This document shows, one piece after another, positions 1 through 6,236 of a stretch of 12,721 bases of DNA (position 1 is its first letter; every line of letters begins with the position of its first letter). A model generated the notes under the pieces. The model had not been told where the DNA came from, searched no databases, and saw nothing but the letters and a program-made list of their open reading frames with translations. The position numbers were made by a program, and so were the translations under genes. The stretch comes from Phyllobacteriaceae bacterium (GTDB lineage: Bacteria > Pseudomonadota > Alphaproteobacteria > Rhizobiales > Devosiaceae), in NCBI GenBank assembly GCA_012799265.1, contig JAAZLP010000064.1:1-12721 (forward strand), given 5' to 3'.

Positions 1-54
1 GACAACAATTGGGTGCACGAAGTGCGCGGCACCGTCCGCTATCGCTTCAACTAA
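1..54 (+). CDS. C-terminal end of an outer-membrane beta-barrel protein (partial)
   Basis: Only the last 17 codons and the TAA stop (52-54) are present, so the gene begins outside the window. The residues read DNNWVHEVRGTVRYRFN. This alternating polar/hydrophobic pattern ending in Tyr-Arg-Phe-Asn resembles the final beta strand of Rhizobiales outer-membrane proteins of the Omp25/Omp31 or porin type, whose terminal aromatic residue is recognised by the BAM assembly machinery. The strong terminator about 40 bp downstream fits the end of a well-expressed gene. Seventeen residues are too few to identify the family firmly. Confidence 0.6.
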   Translation, partial: DNNWVHEVRGTVRYRFN

Positions 55-94
55 TTCGGTACGTGGCGGACCGCCACATCCGCCGTCGTCCATG

Positions 95-129
95 GGCCGG
101 TGTCAGAAGACACCGGCCTTTCGTCTTTT
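95..129 (+). terminator. Rho-independent terminator of the upstream outer-membrane protein gene
   Basis: A perfect 10-bp stem GGCCGGTGTC (95-104) / GACACCGGCC (109-118) closes a four-base AGAA loop. It is followed by the T-rich tail TTTCGTCTTTT (119-129). It lies 40 bp after the stop at 54 and separates that gene from the next. A smaller perfect palindrome, GTGGCGGACCGCCAC (63-77), sits just upstream and may add to the 3' structure. Confidence 0.9.
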
Positions 130-179
130 AGCGCCGGGGATTAGCATCATTCGTGTTTGCGTTGGGAGGAGCTGACGCC

Positions 180-569
180 ATGGATGAAGTTACCGGATCC
201 TGCCGCTGCGGTGCGGTGCGCGTGGTAGCGAAAGGGCGTCCCTATCGAGTCGGCCTTTGCCACTGCATGGACTGCCGCAAGCAATATGGGGCGGTCTTTG
301 GCGCGCTGGCGATCTTCCCAGAACACGCCGTGACCACAACCGGCGAGACCTCATCCTATAAAGACCGCCACTTCTGCCCGCGCTGTGGGTCGCAGGTCTA
401 TTCCCGCTGGGAAGATGAAATAGAAATCACCCTGGGCATAATCGACGAACCGAACCGGTTCCGCCCAACCTATGAGAACTGGAATATCCATCGGGAGAGC
501 TGGTTACCGCCCTTTCCCGGCGTCAGAAGCTATGAACGCAATCGCGGCCCCGGCCGAACCGAGGACTAG
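180..569 (+). CDS. GFA-family (CENP-V/GFA) zinc-binding protein
   Basis: This 129-residue protein belongs to the GFA family, named for glutathione-dependent formaldehyde-activating enzyme. Most members have unknown substrates, often thought to be glutathione or other thiol adducts. All seven expected zinc cysteines are visible: CRC (C8, C10), CHCMDC (C27, C29, C32) and CPRC (C66, C69). The length is typical. I chose the ATG at 180 because a strong ribosome site, GGGAGGAG (164-171), lies 8 bp before it; an in-frame GTG at 153 has none. The gene ends 3 bp before the DenD-like dehydrogenase and probably shares its transcript, which suggests a common metabolic context. The exact reaction cannot be told from sequence; formaldehyde activation itself is doubtful for most of the family. 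Confidence 0.9.
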   Translation: MDEVTGSCRCGAVRVVAKGRPYRVGLCHCMDCRKQYGAVFGALAIFPEHAVTTTGETSSYKDRHFCPRCGSQVYSRWEDEIEITLGIIDEPNRFRPTYENWNIHRESWLPPFPGVRSYERNRGPGRTED

Positions 570-572
570 AAC

Positions 573-1556
573 ATGCATATTCTGATTATCGGCGCCGCCG
601 GCATGATTGGTCGCAAGCTGACGGAAAATCTGGCCCGGCGTGGCACCCTGCGCGACCAGCAAATTTCCCGCCTGACCCTCGCGGACATTGTCCAACCTGA
701 TGCGCCGGAAACGACGTTTCCCGTCGCGACAATCGCGCTTGACCTCACGACGCCCGCGAGTGCCAAACGTCTTATCGCGACCCGGCCAGACGTAATTTTC
801 CAACTCGCGGCGGTGGTGTCCGGCGAAGCAGAGGCAGATTTTGACAAGGGCTACGCCGTCAATCTCGACGGCACGCGTCACCTGCTGGAGGCGATCCGGC
901 AAGAGGGCCTGCGCGAACCGTATCTGCCGCGCCTCGTCTTCACTTCGTCCATCGCCGTCTTCGGCGAGCCCCTTCCTGCCGCCATTCCCGACGACCAACT
1001 CCATACCCCGCTCACCAGCTACGGAACCCAGAAGGCAATCTGCGAACTGCTGCTAGCCGACTACTCGCGCCGCGGCCTGGTTGACGGCATCGGAATTCGC
1101 CTGCCAACCATCGTGGTGCGCCCGGGCAAGCCCAACAAGGCCGCATCGGGCTTTTTCTCCAGCATCATCCGTGAGCCCCTGGTCGGGTTCGAAGCCATCC
1201 TTCCCGTGGACGAAAGCGTGCGCCACTGGTTCGCTTCACCGCGTGCCGCGGTCGGCTTCCTGCTCCACGCCGCCGAGCTTGACACGGCGCCACTTGGGCA
1301 GCGCCGCAACCTTTCCATGCCTGGTCTGTCGGCCACCGTCGGCGAGGAGATAGCGGCGCTGGAACGCATCGCCGGCTCGAAGGCTCGCGCGCTCATCCGG
1401 CATCAGCATGACCCAGCGATCGCCAACATGGTTGCCGGCTGGCCGCAGAATTTCGACACTCGCCGGGCCATCGAACTGGGCTTTCGCGCCGAGCAAAGCT
1501 TTGACGAGATCATCGAGGCCCATATCGAAGACGAACTTGGCGGCCGGATCGCGTGA
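573..1556 (+). CDS. denD: NAD-dependent epimerase/dehydratase-family enzyme, probable D-erythronate dehydrogenase (DenD-like)
   Basis: This 327-residue extended short-chain dehydrogenase has the N-terminal nucleotide loop GAAGMIG (7-13) and an acidic D38 after strand 2, which favours NAD over NADP. It also has a TSS motif (124-126) and the catalytic Tyr-xxx-Lys at Y150/K154 (SYGTQK). The central block containing RLPTIVVRPGKPNKA (177-191) and the later RHWFASP (217-223) are what I recall of the DenD group. DenD oxidises D-erythronate to 2-oxo-tetronate for the four-carbon acid-sugar pathway. The partner enzymes OtnK, OtnC and OtnI are not in the window, so the substrate is inferred from family resemblance alone. 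GAGGA just before the ATG, inside the preceding gene's last codons, can serve as ribosome site. No terminator separates it from the convergent gene 3 bp away. Confidence 0.78.
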   Translation: MHILIIGAAGMIGRKLTENLARRGTLRDQQISRLTLADIVQPDAPETTFPVATIALDLTTPASAKRLIATRPDVIFQLAAVVSGEAEADFDKGYAVNLDGTRHLLEAIRQEGLREPYLPRLVFTSSIAVFGEPLPAAIPDDQLHTPLTSYGTQKAICELLLADYSRRGLVDGIGIRLPTIVVRPGKPNKAASGFFSSIIREPLVGFEAILPVDESVRHWFASPRAAVGFLLHAAELDTAPLGQRRNLSMPGLSATVGEEIAALERIAGSKARALIRHQHDPAIANMVAGWPQNFDTRRAIELGFRAEQSFDEIIEAHIEDELGGRIA

Positions 1557-1559
1557 GGC

Positions 1560-2915
1560 TCAGGCTGCCTTTGCCGTCACGAAGGTGCTCTCAAAGTCGT
1601 CGAGCGATACCGGGCGGCCAAAATGATAGCCTTGGAACTCCGCGCAACCGGCCTCGCGGAGAAAGGCGAACTGCTCCTCCGTTTCCACCCCTTCGGCCAG
1701 AACGGACAGCTCGAGATCGCGCCCAAGGCTGATGATGCTGCGGGCGAGAGCCGCGCTGCGCTCATTGCTGGTCACATCCTGAACGAATGAGCGGTCAATC
1801 TTGAGCTGCGTCAGCGGCAGCCGGCGAAGATAGGTCAGCGATGAATAGCCGGTGCCGAAATCATCCAGCGCCATGCCGATCCCGACAGCGCGCAGCAGGT
1901 GCATCTTGGCTGCCACGACATCGGCATTGGCCGCCATGACACTTTCCGTGAGTTCGATTTTGAGCAATTGCGGATCGACCTCGTAGCGATCAACCAGCCG
2001 CAGGATCGCTTTCTCGAAGTCATCATCAAGGAACTGGCTGGCGCTGACATTGACCGAAAGAGCGAGCCTGCTGGTCTGCGGGCTCTCGCTCCAGCGCTGC
2101 AGGGTCTGGCAGGCACTTTCCAGCACCCAGTGCCCGATCTCGCCCATCAGGCCCGTTTCTTCAGCAACCGGAATGATCTCCGCCGGCGACACGGTCCCGC
2201 GCCGGGGATCGTTCCAGCGCAACAGCGCCTCAGCGCCTGTCAGGCGTCCGGTGTGATCGACCTGCGGCTGGTAGAAGAGTTCGAGCTGCTGGTTCCAGAG
2301 GGCCGCCTTCAGCAAATGGCCCTTGCGGTCAAACCGCTCTAGGCCGATCTGGAAAATGCAGATGGCCATCATTCCTGTGGCCACGATGGCGTTGATCCAG
2401 GCACCATAGACCCTGATGTCATCGTCAATTGGCTGCGCAATGGGCAAACCGAAGCTTGTGCTTGCCAGCGCGATGAACGCCAGCGCACAGAGCCCGATCA
2501 GCGCCAGTTGCGCCCAGCTTGGTTGGCGCCGGTAGTTGAGATAGCCGACAAGCCCCAGCACCAGCAGGAAAAGGTGCGAGACCCGCGGAACCTGGGCGCT
2601 TGGCACGTCGAACATCAGCGACAGCCAGATGATGTAGAAAAAGAACCCCAACTGGGTCAGCAGCAGCGCATTGGCCAACTGGCCACGCCGGGCCAGCGCC
2701 CATCCCAGAACGGAGAGTACAGACAGCAGGGTCTGGGACGCCGCGAGACCAATATTACTCTGCATGGCAAAAAACACGGCCCAGAACATGCTGAGCACGG
2801 TGACCGCCAGAGTTACCCACTGATAGGCGAGCACAAATCGGCCCGAATATTGAGCCTGGTTCGGTCGATAGCTGTTGACGCGGCGTATGCTCAAATATCT
2901 CTCCGCAGGCTGCAT
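1560..2915 (-). CDS. Membrane-anchored EAL-domain cyclic-di-GMP phosphodiesterase
   Basis: This 451-residue protein has two parts. Residues 27-190 hold about six hydrophobic helices (near 27-50, 54-76, 80-102, 112-128, 135-155, 169-190) that match no sensor domain I can name. Residues about 205-445 form an EAL domain that hydrolyses cyclic-di-GMP to pGpG. The catalytic set looks intact: E229 of the EAL motif, N289, E321 (ELTES), D351-D352 (DDFGTGYSS), K372, E408 (AEGVE) and Q428 (QGYHFGRP). It should therefore be active, not a degenerate receptor. There is no GGDEF domain. The ATG has a poor ribosome site; a TTG seven codons later (2894-2892) is preceded by GGAGAG at good spacing and may be the real start. 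It runs convergent to the DenD-like gene and divergent from the DUF998 gene. Confidence 0.92.
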   Translation of the reverse strand: MQPAERYLSIRRVNSYRPNQAQYSGRFVLAYQWVTLAVTVLSMFWAVFFAMQSNIGLAASQTLLSVLSVLGWALARRGQLANALLLTQLGFFFYIIWLSLMFDVPSAQVPRVSHLFLLVLGLVGYLNYRRQPSWAQLALIGLCALAFIALASTSFGLPIAQPIDDDIRVYGAWINAIVATGMMAICIFQIGLERFDRKGHLLKAALWNQQLELFYQPQVDHTGRLTGAEALLRWNDPRRGTVSPAEIIPVAEETGLMGEIGHWVLESACQTLQRWSESPQTSRLALSVNVSASQFLDDDFEKAILRLVDRYEVDPQLLKIELTESVMAANADVVAAKMHLLRAVGIGMALDDFGTGYSSLTYLRRLPLTQLKIDRSFVQDVTSNERSAALARSIISLGRDLELSVLAEGVETEEQFAFLREAGCAEFQGYHFGRPVSLDDFESTFVTAKAA

Positions 2916-2963
2916 CTCAACAATAGTGAGCCAGCATCAGCAATCTATAGCGTCCCGGCACTT

Positions 2964-2980
2964 AAGATATAGAATATCTT
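2964..2980. promoter_or_regulatory. Perfect 17-bp inverted repeat in a divergent intergenic region (candidate operator)
   Basis: AAGATAT (2964-2970) and ATATCTT (2974-2980) are exact inverted copies around a central AGA. The element is AT-rich inside otherwise GC-rich DNA. It lies in the 164-bp gap between the EAL phosphodiesterase (start about 50-70 bp to its left, minus strand) and the DUF998 gene (start about 100 bp to its right, plus strand). Geometry and symmetry suit a dimeric regulator. I cannot name the regulator, and no clear -35/-10 pair stands out, so operator function is inference. Confidence 0.4.
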
Positions 2981-3079
2981 CGCGGCAAAAATGTCGAAGC
3001 AGAGGCCCCCAAACCGTCGCTCTGGCGGGTCGCCGGGGCAGGCCCGAAGCGTCACAGGCCCCGCAAACGAGGTGCATAT

Positions 3080-3691
3080 ATGAACCCGACTGCGTCACCA
3101 TTGCTCTGGGCCGGCATTATCGCCGCCGCGCTCTTCATCGTCGTCACCATCATTGAAATTTTTGCCCGCCCCGGCTTTTCCATCCAGCGCCATGCCATCA
3201 GCATGCTCAGCCTGGGTGAACGGGGATGGGTCATGGCGGGCACTTTCATCCTTTCCGGCGCCCTGGTGCTGCTCTTTGCCTTTGGATTTTTCCAGGCAAG
3301 CGGCGCTGTTATCGTCACCATCCTTTTCGCCCTCTATGGGGCAGGCCTCATTCTCGCAGGCATTTTTCCAGCCCCGGCCGGTCTTGGTTTCCCGCCCGGC
3401 ACGCCGGAAGACATGCAGCCCATCATGGACCGGGGCGCGACAATCCATTCCATCGCTTTCATGCTCGCCTTCGGCGCCCTTATCCTGTCCTGCTTCGCCC
3501 TTGGCCTGCATTTTTGGCAGGCAGGAATGATGGGAGCCGCCATCACAGCGCTGATCATCGGCATTGCCATCCCGGTTTTTATCGGCAGTGGCATGGCCAG
3601 CATCATCCCCACCGGGATCGGCTTTTATATCGCCGCCGTGCTGGCCTGGGTGGCCATTGTTGTGGCCGCCGGGCCGTATCTTCTGGGCTAA
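3080..3691 (+). CDS. DUF998 family integral membrane protein
   Basis: This 203-residue, very hydrophobic protein has about six helices (near 9-28, 50-71, 74-96, 121-143, 150-171, 178-200). Family-typical signatures are visible: RHAISMLSLGERGW (37-50), the GIFPAP...GFPPGTP loop (94-109) and the conserved histidine in IHSIAF (122-127). DUF998 proteins are bacterial inner-membrane proteins of unknown function. The ATG at 3080 has GAGGTG (3069-3074) 5 bp upstream. The gene stands alone, with a divergent EAL gene on its left and a shared bidirectional terminator on its right. The family call rests on these motifs; nothing here shows a substrate or role. Confidence 0.85.
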   Translation: MNPTASPLLWAGIIAAALFIVVTIIEIFARPGFSIQRHAISMLSLGERGWVMAGTFILSGALVLLFAFGFFQASGAVIVTILFALYGAGLILAGIFPAPAGLGFPPGTPEDMQPIMDRGATIHSIAFMLAFGALILSCFALGLHFWQAGMMGAAITALIIGIAIPVFIGSGMASIIPTGIGFYIAAVLAWVAIVVAAGPYLLG

Positions 3692-3706
3692 CCGTTCGGC
3701 GTGACC

Positions 3707-3744
3707 AAAAAAAACCGTCGCCAGCCGCAGCAAGCGACGGTTTT
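3707..3744. terminator. Bidirectional Rho-independent terminator
   Basis: AAAACCGTCGC (3711-3721) pairs exactly with GCGACGGTTTT (3734-3744) around a 12-base loop. A run of eight A (3707-3714) on the left and four T (3741-3744) on the right give U-tails in both directions; the minus-strand tail is the stronger. It lies 16 bp after the DUF998 stop and 26 bp past the end of the convergent dehydrogenase gene, so it can end both transcripts. Confidence 0.88.
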
Positions 3745-3769
3745 CGAATTGAGGGAATGTCTGGTCCGC

Positions 3770-5074
3770 TTATGCGCCGGTCACGCGCCAGATGACGTCG
3801 CCGACATCGTCAGCCATCAGCACGGAGCCATCGCTGGCCAGCGCCACGCCGACCGGACGGCCGTAGGAATAGTTCTCGTCGGGGGACAGGAAGCCGGTGA
3901 GAATATCGCGCGGCACACCGACCGGCTTGCCGTTCTGGAACTCGACAAAGCTCAGACGATAGCCCGAAAGCTTGGAGCGGTTCCACGAGCCGTGCTGCCC
4001 GATAGCCATGCCCTTGGGAAAGCCCGGCAGCGTTCCCTCGGGCAGCCAGCAGAGGCCAAGCGAGGCCGTATGGCCACCCAGGGCGAAATCGGGCTGCAGG
4101 GCCGATGCCACCTTGGCCGCATCCTGGGGCACGCGATCATCGACCACACGGTTCCAGTAGCAATAAGGCCAGCCATAAAAACCACCATCAACCACGGATG
4201 TCAGATAGTCCGGCGGCGTTTCATCGCCGAGGCCGTCACGTTCATTGACCACGGTCCAAAGGTGCCCGCCATCCGGCTCCCAGGCCATGCCGACCGGATT
4301 GCGCAGGCCTGAGCCAAAGATACGCGATGTGCCGGTCGCAAGATCAAGCTCGTGGATACAGGCGCGGTTTTCTTCCGCCGCCATGCCCTGATCACCGATA
4401 TTGCTGAGCGAGCCGACGGCGACATAGAGCTTGGTGCCGTCCTTGGAGGCGATGAGGTTGCGCGTCCAGTGCCCGCCGGGAATAAGATCCATCAGCTTCT
4501 TGCCCGGCGTCGTGATCCTGGTCTGGCCGAGCTCATATGGATAGGCGAGCACAGCATCGCTTGCGCCCACATAAAGAGTGGGCCCGATCAGCGCGATGCC
4601 GAAGGGCTGCCGGACGTTTTCAATGAGAGCGTAGCGCTCTTCGGCGACGCCATCGCCATCCGCGTCGCGCAGCAGCGTCACGCGGTTCGGGCTTTTGCCC
4701 GATGCCCTGGCGCGCTTCATCGTGGCGTGCATGGCATGGTCGAAAATGGAGCGCGGGCCGCTGCCTTCTTCGCCCATGGATTCGGCGACCAGCACATCGC
4801 CATTGGGCAGCACATGCATATTGCGTGGATGCACGAGTCCCTTGGCGAAAGCATTGACCTTGAGCCCGGCCGCAGCAGTCGGCTTGTGATCGCCTTCCCA
4901 GCCCTTGGCCGTCGGCATCTTGAGCGTTGGAATCGCCCCCTGTGGCTTGGGATCAGGGATTGCGGGCGTCGTGCCATAAGCCGGTGCTTTCGGTCCGTCC
5001 CCGGCGTGACGGATGGCAACAGCGGCGCCGCCGACAAGGGCAACAAGGCGGGCAAATAGGGAAGGCTCGGCCAT
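3770..5074 (-). CDS. PQQ-dependent sugar dehydrogenase, L-sorbosone dehydrogenase-like
   Basis: The protein has 434 residues from the ATG at 5074. It is a six-bladed beta-propeller quinoprotein of the soluble glucose / L-sorbosone dehydrogenase type, which oxidises aldoses using PQQ in the periplasm. Visible family features are VHPRNMHVLPNGDVLVAE (81-98), the calcium-type loop DADGDGVAEE (137-146), PGGHWTRNL (199-207, its His a candidate catalytic base) and GLRNPVGMAWEPDG (256-269). Others are DGGFYGWPYCYW (297-308), GQHGSWNRS (359-367) and GRPVGVALASDG (405-416). Residues 6-21 are hydrophobic, a short signal or anchor. An in-frame GTG at 5110 would add 12 residues with three extra arginines and make a better signal n-region, but it lacks a ribosome site; both starts are weak. 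No PQQ-synthesis or electron-acceptor genes are nearby, and the substrate is unknown. Confidence 0.87.
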   Translation of the reverse strand: MAEPSLFARLVALVGGAAVAIRHAGDGPKAPAYGTTPAIPDPKPQGAIPTLKMPTAKGWEGDHKPTAAAGLKVNAFAKGLVHPRNMHVLPNGDVLVAESMGEEGSGPRSIFDHAMHATMKRARASGKSPNRVTLLRDADGDGVAEERYALIENVRQPFGIALIGPTLYVGASDAVLAYPYELGQTRITTPGKKLMDLIPGGHWTRNLIASKDGTKLYVAVGSLSNIGDQGMAAEENRACIHELDLATGTSRIFGSGLRNPVGMAWEPDGGHLWTVVNERDGLGDETPPDYLTSVVDGGFYGWPYCYWNRVVDDRVPQDAAKVASALQPDFALGGHTASLGLCWLPEGTLPGFPKGMAIGQHGSWNRSKLSGYRLSFVEFQNGKPVGVPRDILTGFLSPDENYSYGRPVGVALASDGSVLMADDVGDVIWRVTGA

Positions 5075-5318
5075 AGGTCGTCTCAACGCTCTTGAAAAAT
5101 GGGGTTGCACCCACGCTAGCCAGTTTGCTGCCCAAGCACTAGGGGCACCCGGTGAAATCAGATGCTCAGGATGCTGATCAAATTAGAAAAATGTAATGGG
5201 AACGATACAAGTCCGCAGAGATTGTGCTCGCGACACCAAGGGGGAAAGCCTGTCCGGAACCCGGGGTGCCGCCTCCACTATTCCCAGGAAAAATTATTCA
5301 GAATCAGCAGGAAAAACC

Positions 5319-5588
5319 GTGCCAACCTTCCGAATAGTCGATCTGCGTCAAGACGATCCAAAGTCCGAAATACTGGTCGATGCTCGCATTCCTGAACACG
5401 CCGCAGAGCGTGCCCTTGGAATGAAACTCGGGCGCTCGGGTAGACCCCAAAATTTGGTTTGCAGGGTCTATTGGGCCGATGACAAGGACACCAACATGGT
5501 GCGCCTTTATCAGAAGGTCTCAGACAGGGCCCCAGCTCGGAAGGCCAGCGCCGCAAAAAGCCCGCACGAAAGCTGCGTCGGACACTAA
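5319..5588 (+). CDS. Small conserved-looking hypothetical protein (89 aa, GTG start)
   Basis: The frame stays open from an ATG at 5196, but the first 41 codons look like random sequence. The protein-like part begins with MPTFRIVDLRQDD at the GTG at 5319, which has AGGA (5309-5312, within AGCAGGAA) at good spacing. From there it gives 89 residues: a small beta-rich core ending in NLVCRVYWADDKDTNMVRLY, then a basic tail of lower complexity. It loosely recalls short orphan proteins of Rhizobiales that end in an MVRLY-type strand, but I cannot assign a family or function. It is cytosolic by composition, with no membrane segment. The 244 bp before it, back to the dehydrogenase start, show no convincing promoter, RNA or other gene. 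Confidence 0.55.
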   Translation: MPTFRIVDLRQDDPKSEILVDARIPEHAAERALGMKLGRSGRPQNLVCRVYWADDKDTNMVRLYQKVSDRAPARKASAAKSPHESCVGH

Positions 5589-5698
5589 CACCTCGATACC
5601 ATCCTCAACCGCCGTCGCAGACCCCCTTGGGCCTCCGGCGCGGTTTCGTTCTCCAGATGATGATGCTAGGGGCCTCGCATTAGATATGGAGAAGCGAA

Positions 5699-6034
5699 AT
5701 GATCACGCCGGGTACGTCGTTCAAGGAAAACCTGCTGCAATTGCCAACGATCGAGGGAATCGAACGCATCGACCTTCTCGATGCCACTGGAAAAGTCGTC
5801 GCGAGCATCGAGAATCAGCCCGGCAAGCAGGGGTCGCTGGCGGTCTATAATTACCTGACCACAGCCTTTGGGCCGCTCGACGCCGCCGCTGCGCAGCATG
5901 GCCTCGCGGTCTTTGCCGAGCACACAGAAGATGCCCGCCATCGACCCGGCGCGCATCCCAATATTGACCGGCTACTCGCCCTTGCAGAGACCGATGAGGT
6001 GCTGAAAATCGTGGTCATCCGCACCGTCAACTGA
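5699..6034 (+). CDS. DUF2322-like small protein (111 aa)
   Basis: The 111-residue protein resembles what I recall of DUF2322, a family of soluble bacterial proteins of about 100 residues with no known function. The recognisable blocks are IERIDLLDATGKVV (21-34), SIENQPGKQGSLAVYNYL (36-53), AVFAEHTEDAR (70-80) and PGAHPNIDRLL (82-92). GGAG (5687-5690) lies 8 bp before the ATG. The protein is acidic with no signal or membrane segment. The gene sits alone between the 89-residue orphan and the serC region. The 110 bp before it hold no clear promoter or terminator. The family call is from memory of these motifs and needs a profile search. Confidence 0.72.
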   Translation: MITPGTSFKENLLQLPTIEGIERIDLLDATGKVVASIENQPGKQGSLAVYNYLTTAFGPLDAAAAQHGLAVFAEHTEDARHRPGAHPNIDRLLALAETDEVLKIVVIRTVN

Positions 6035-6085
6035 CGCGCCGGTCCTTCCCAGAACTGGTGATGGGAGCATTCATCCACCGTCAAA

Positions 6086-6119
6086 GCAGTCCGGCATCTG
6101 CCGTCACGGCAGTCCGGCA
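6086..6119. repeat. Direct repeat pair flanking a small hairpin, upstream of serC
   Basis: GCAGTCCGGCA occurs exactly twice, at 6086-6096 and 6109-6119. Between and partly within them, CTGCCG (6098-6103) and CGGCAG (6107-6112) form a perfect 6-bp stem with a TCA loop. The group lies about 30 bp before the candidate serC -35 box. There is no T-run, so it is not a standard terminator for the gene ending at 6034, though it could weakly stop transcripts. Tandem protein-binding sites are the other possibility. Confidence 0.4.
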
Positions 6120-6149
6120 AATGCGACGAAATTTATCAGAAAAGAGTCG

Positions 6150-6178
6150 TTGACGCCACCCCCCGCCAGGCGTATCTC
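6150..6178 (+). promoter_or_regulatory. Candidate sigma-70-like promoter of serC
   Basis: TTGACG (6150-6155) matches five of six bases of the -35 consensus. After a 17-bp spacer comes TATCTC (6173-6178), a weaker -10 that keeps the TAT start. Transcription would begin near 6185, giving a leader of about 50 bases that starts just before the two serC leader hairpins. The fit between predicted start and leader structure supports the call; the poor -10 limits it. Confidence 0.5.
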
Positions 6179-6191
6179 CGGCCTCAGGACA

Positions 6192-6236
6192 TCTCGCCCT
6201 AACGCGAGACGCATAGGCCTGGGAGGGCCGCTTAAG
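6192..6236 (+). promoter_or_regulatory. serC leader RNA: two hairpins, the second containing the ribosome site
   Basis: Hairpin 1 is TCTCGC (6192-6197) / GCGAGA (6204-6209) with a six-base CCTAAC loop. Hairpin 2 is GGCC (6216-6219) / GGCC (6226-6229), and its TGGGAG loop plus the next base carry the serC Shine-Dalgarno GGGAGG (6221-6226). The start codon follows at 6237. Position and form agree with my memory of the serC RNA motif (Rfam RF00517) described upstream of serC in Alphaproteobacteria, but I cannot run the covariance model. Its ligand or trigger, if any, is not known to me; control of translation start is a natural inference. Confidence 0.6.

Noticed and set aside
3095..3733. A 212-codon minus-strand open frame opposite DUF998
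   Set aside because: Very rich in Gly, Asp and Lys with no motif; a shadow of a membrane-protein gene, whose hydrophobic codons read as polar residues in reverse.
3701..4312. A 203-codon plus-strand open frame opposite the PQQ dehydrogenase
   Set aside because: It begins inside the terminator hairpin, overlaps a clear enzyme gene and shows no domain.
5196..5318. Upstream ATG start for the 89-residue orphan protein
   Set aside because: The 41 added residues look like translated non-coding sequence and no good ribosome site precedes that ATG, while the GTG at 5319 has one.
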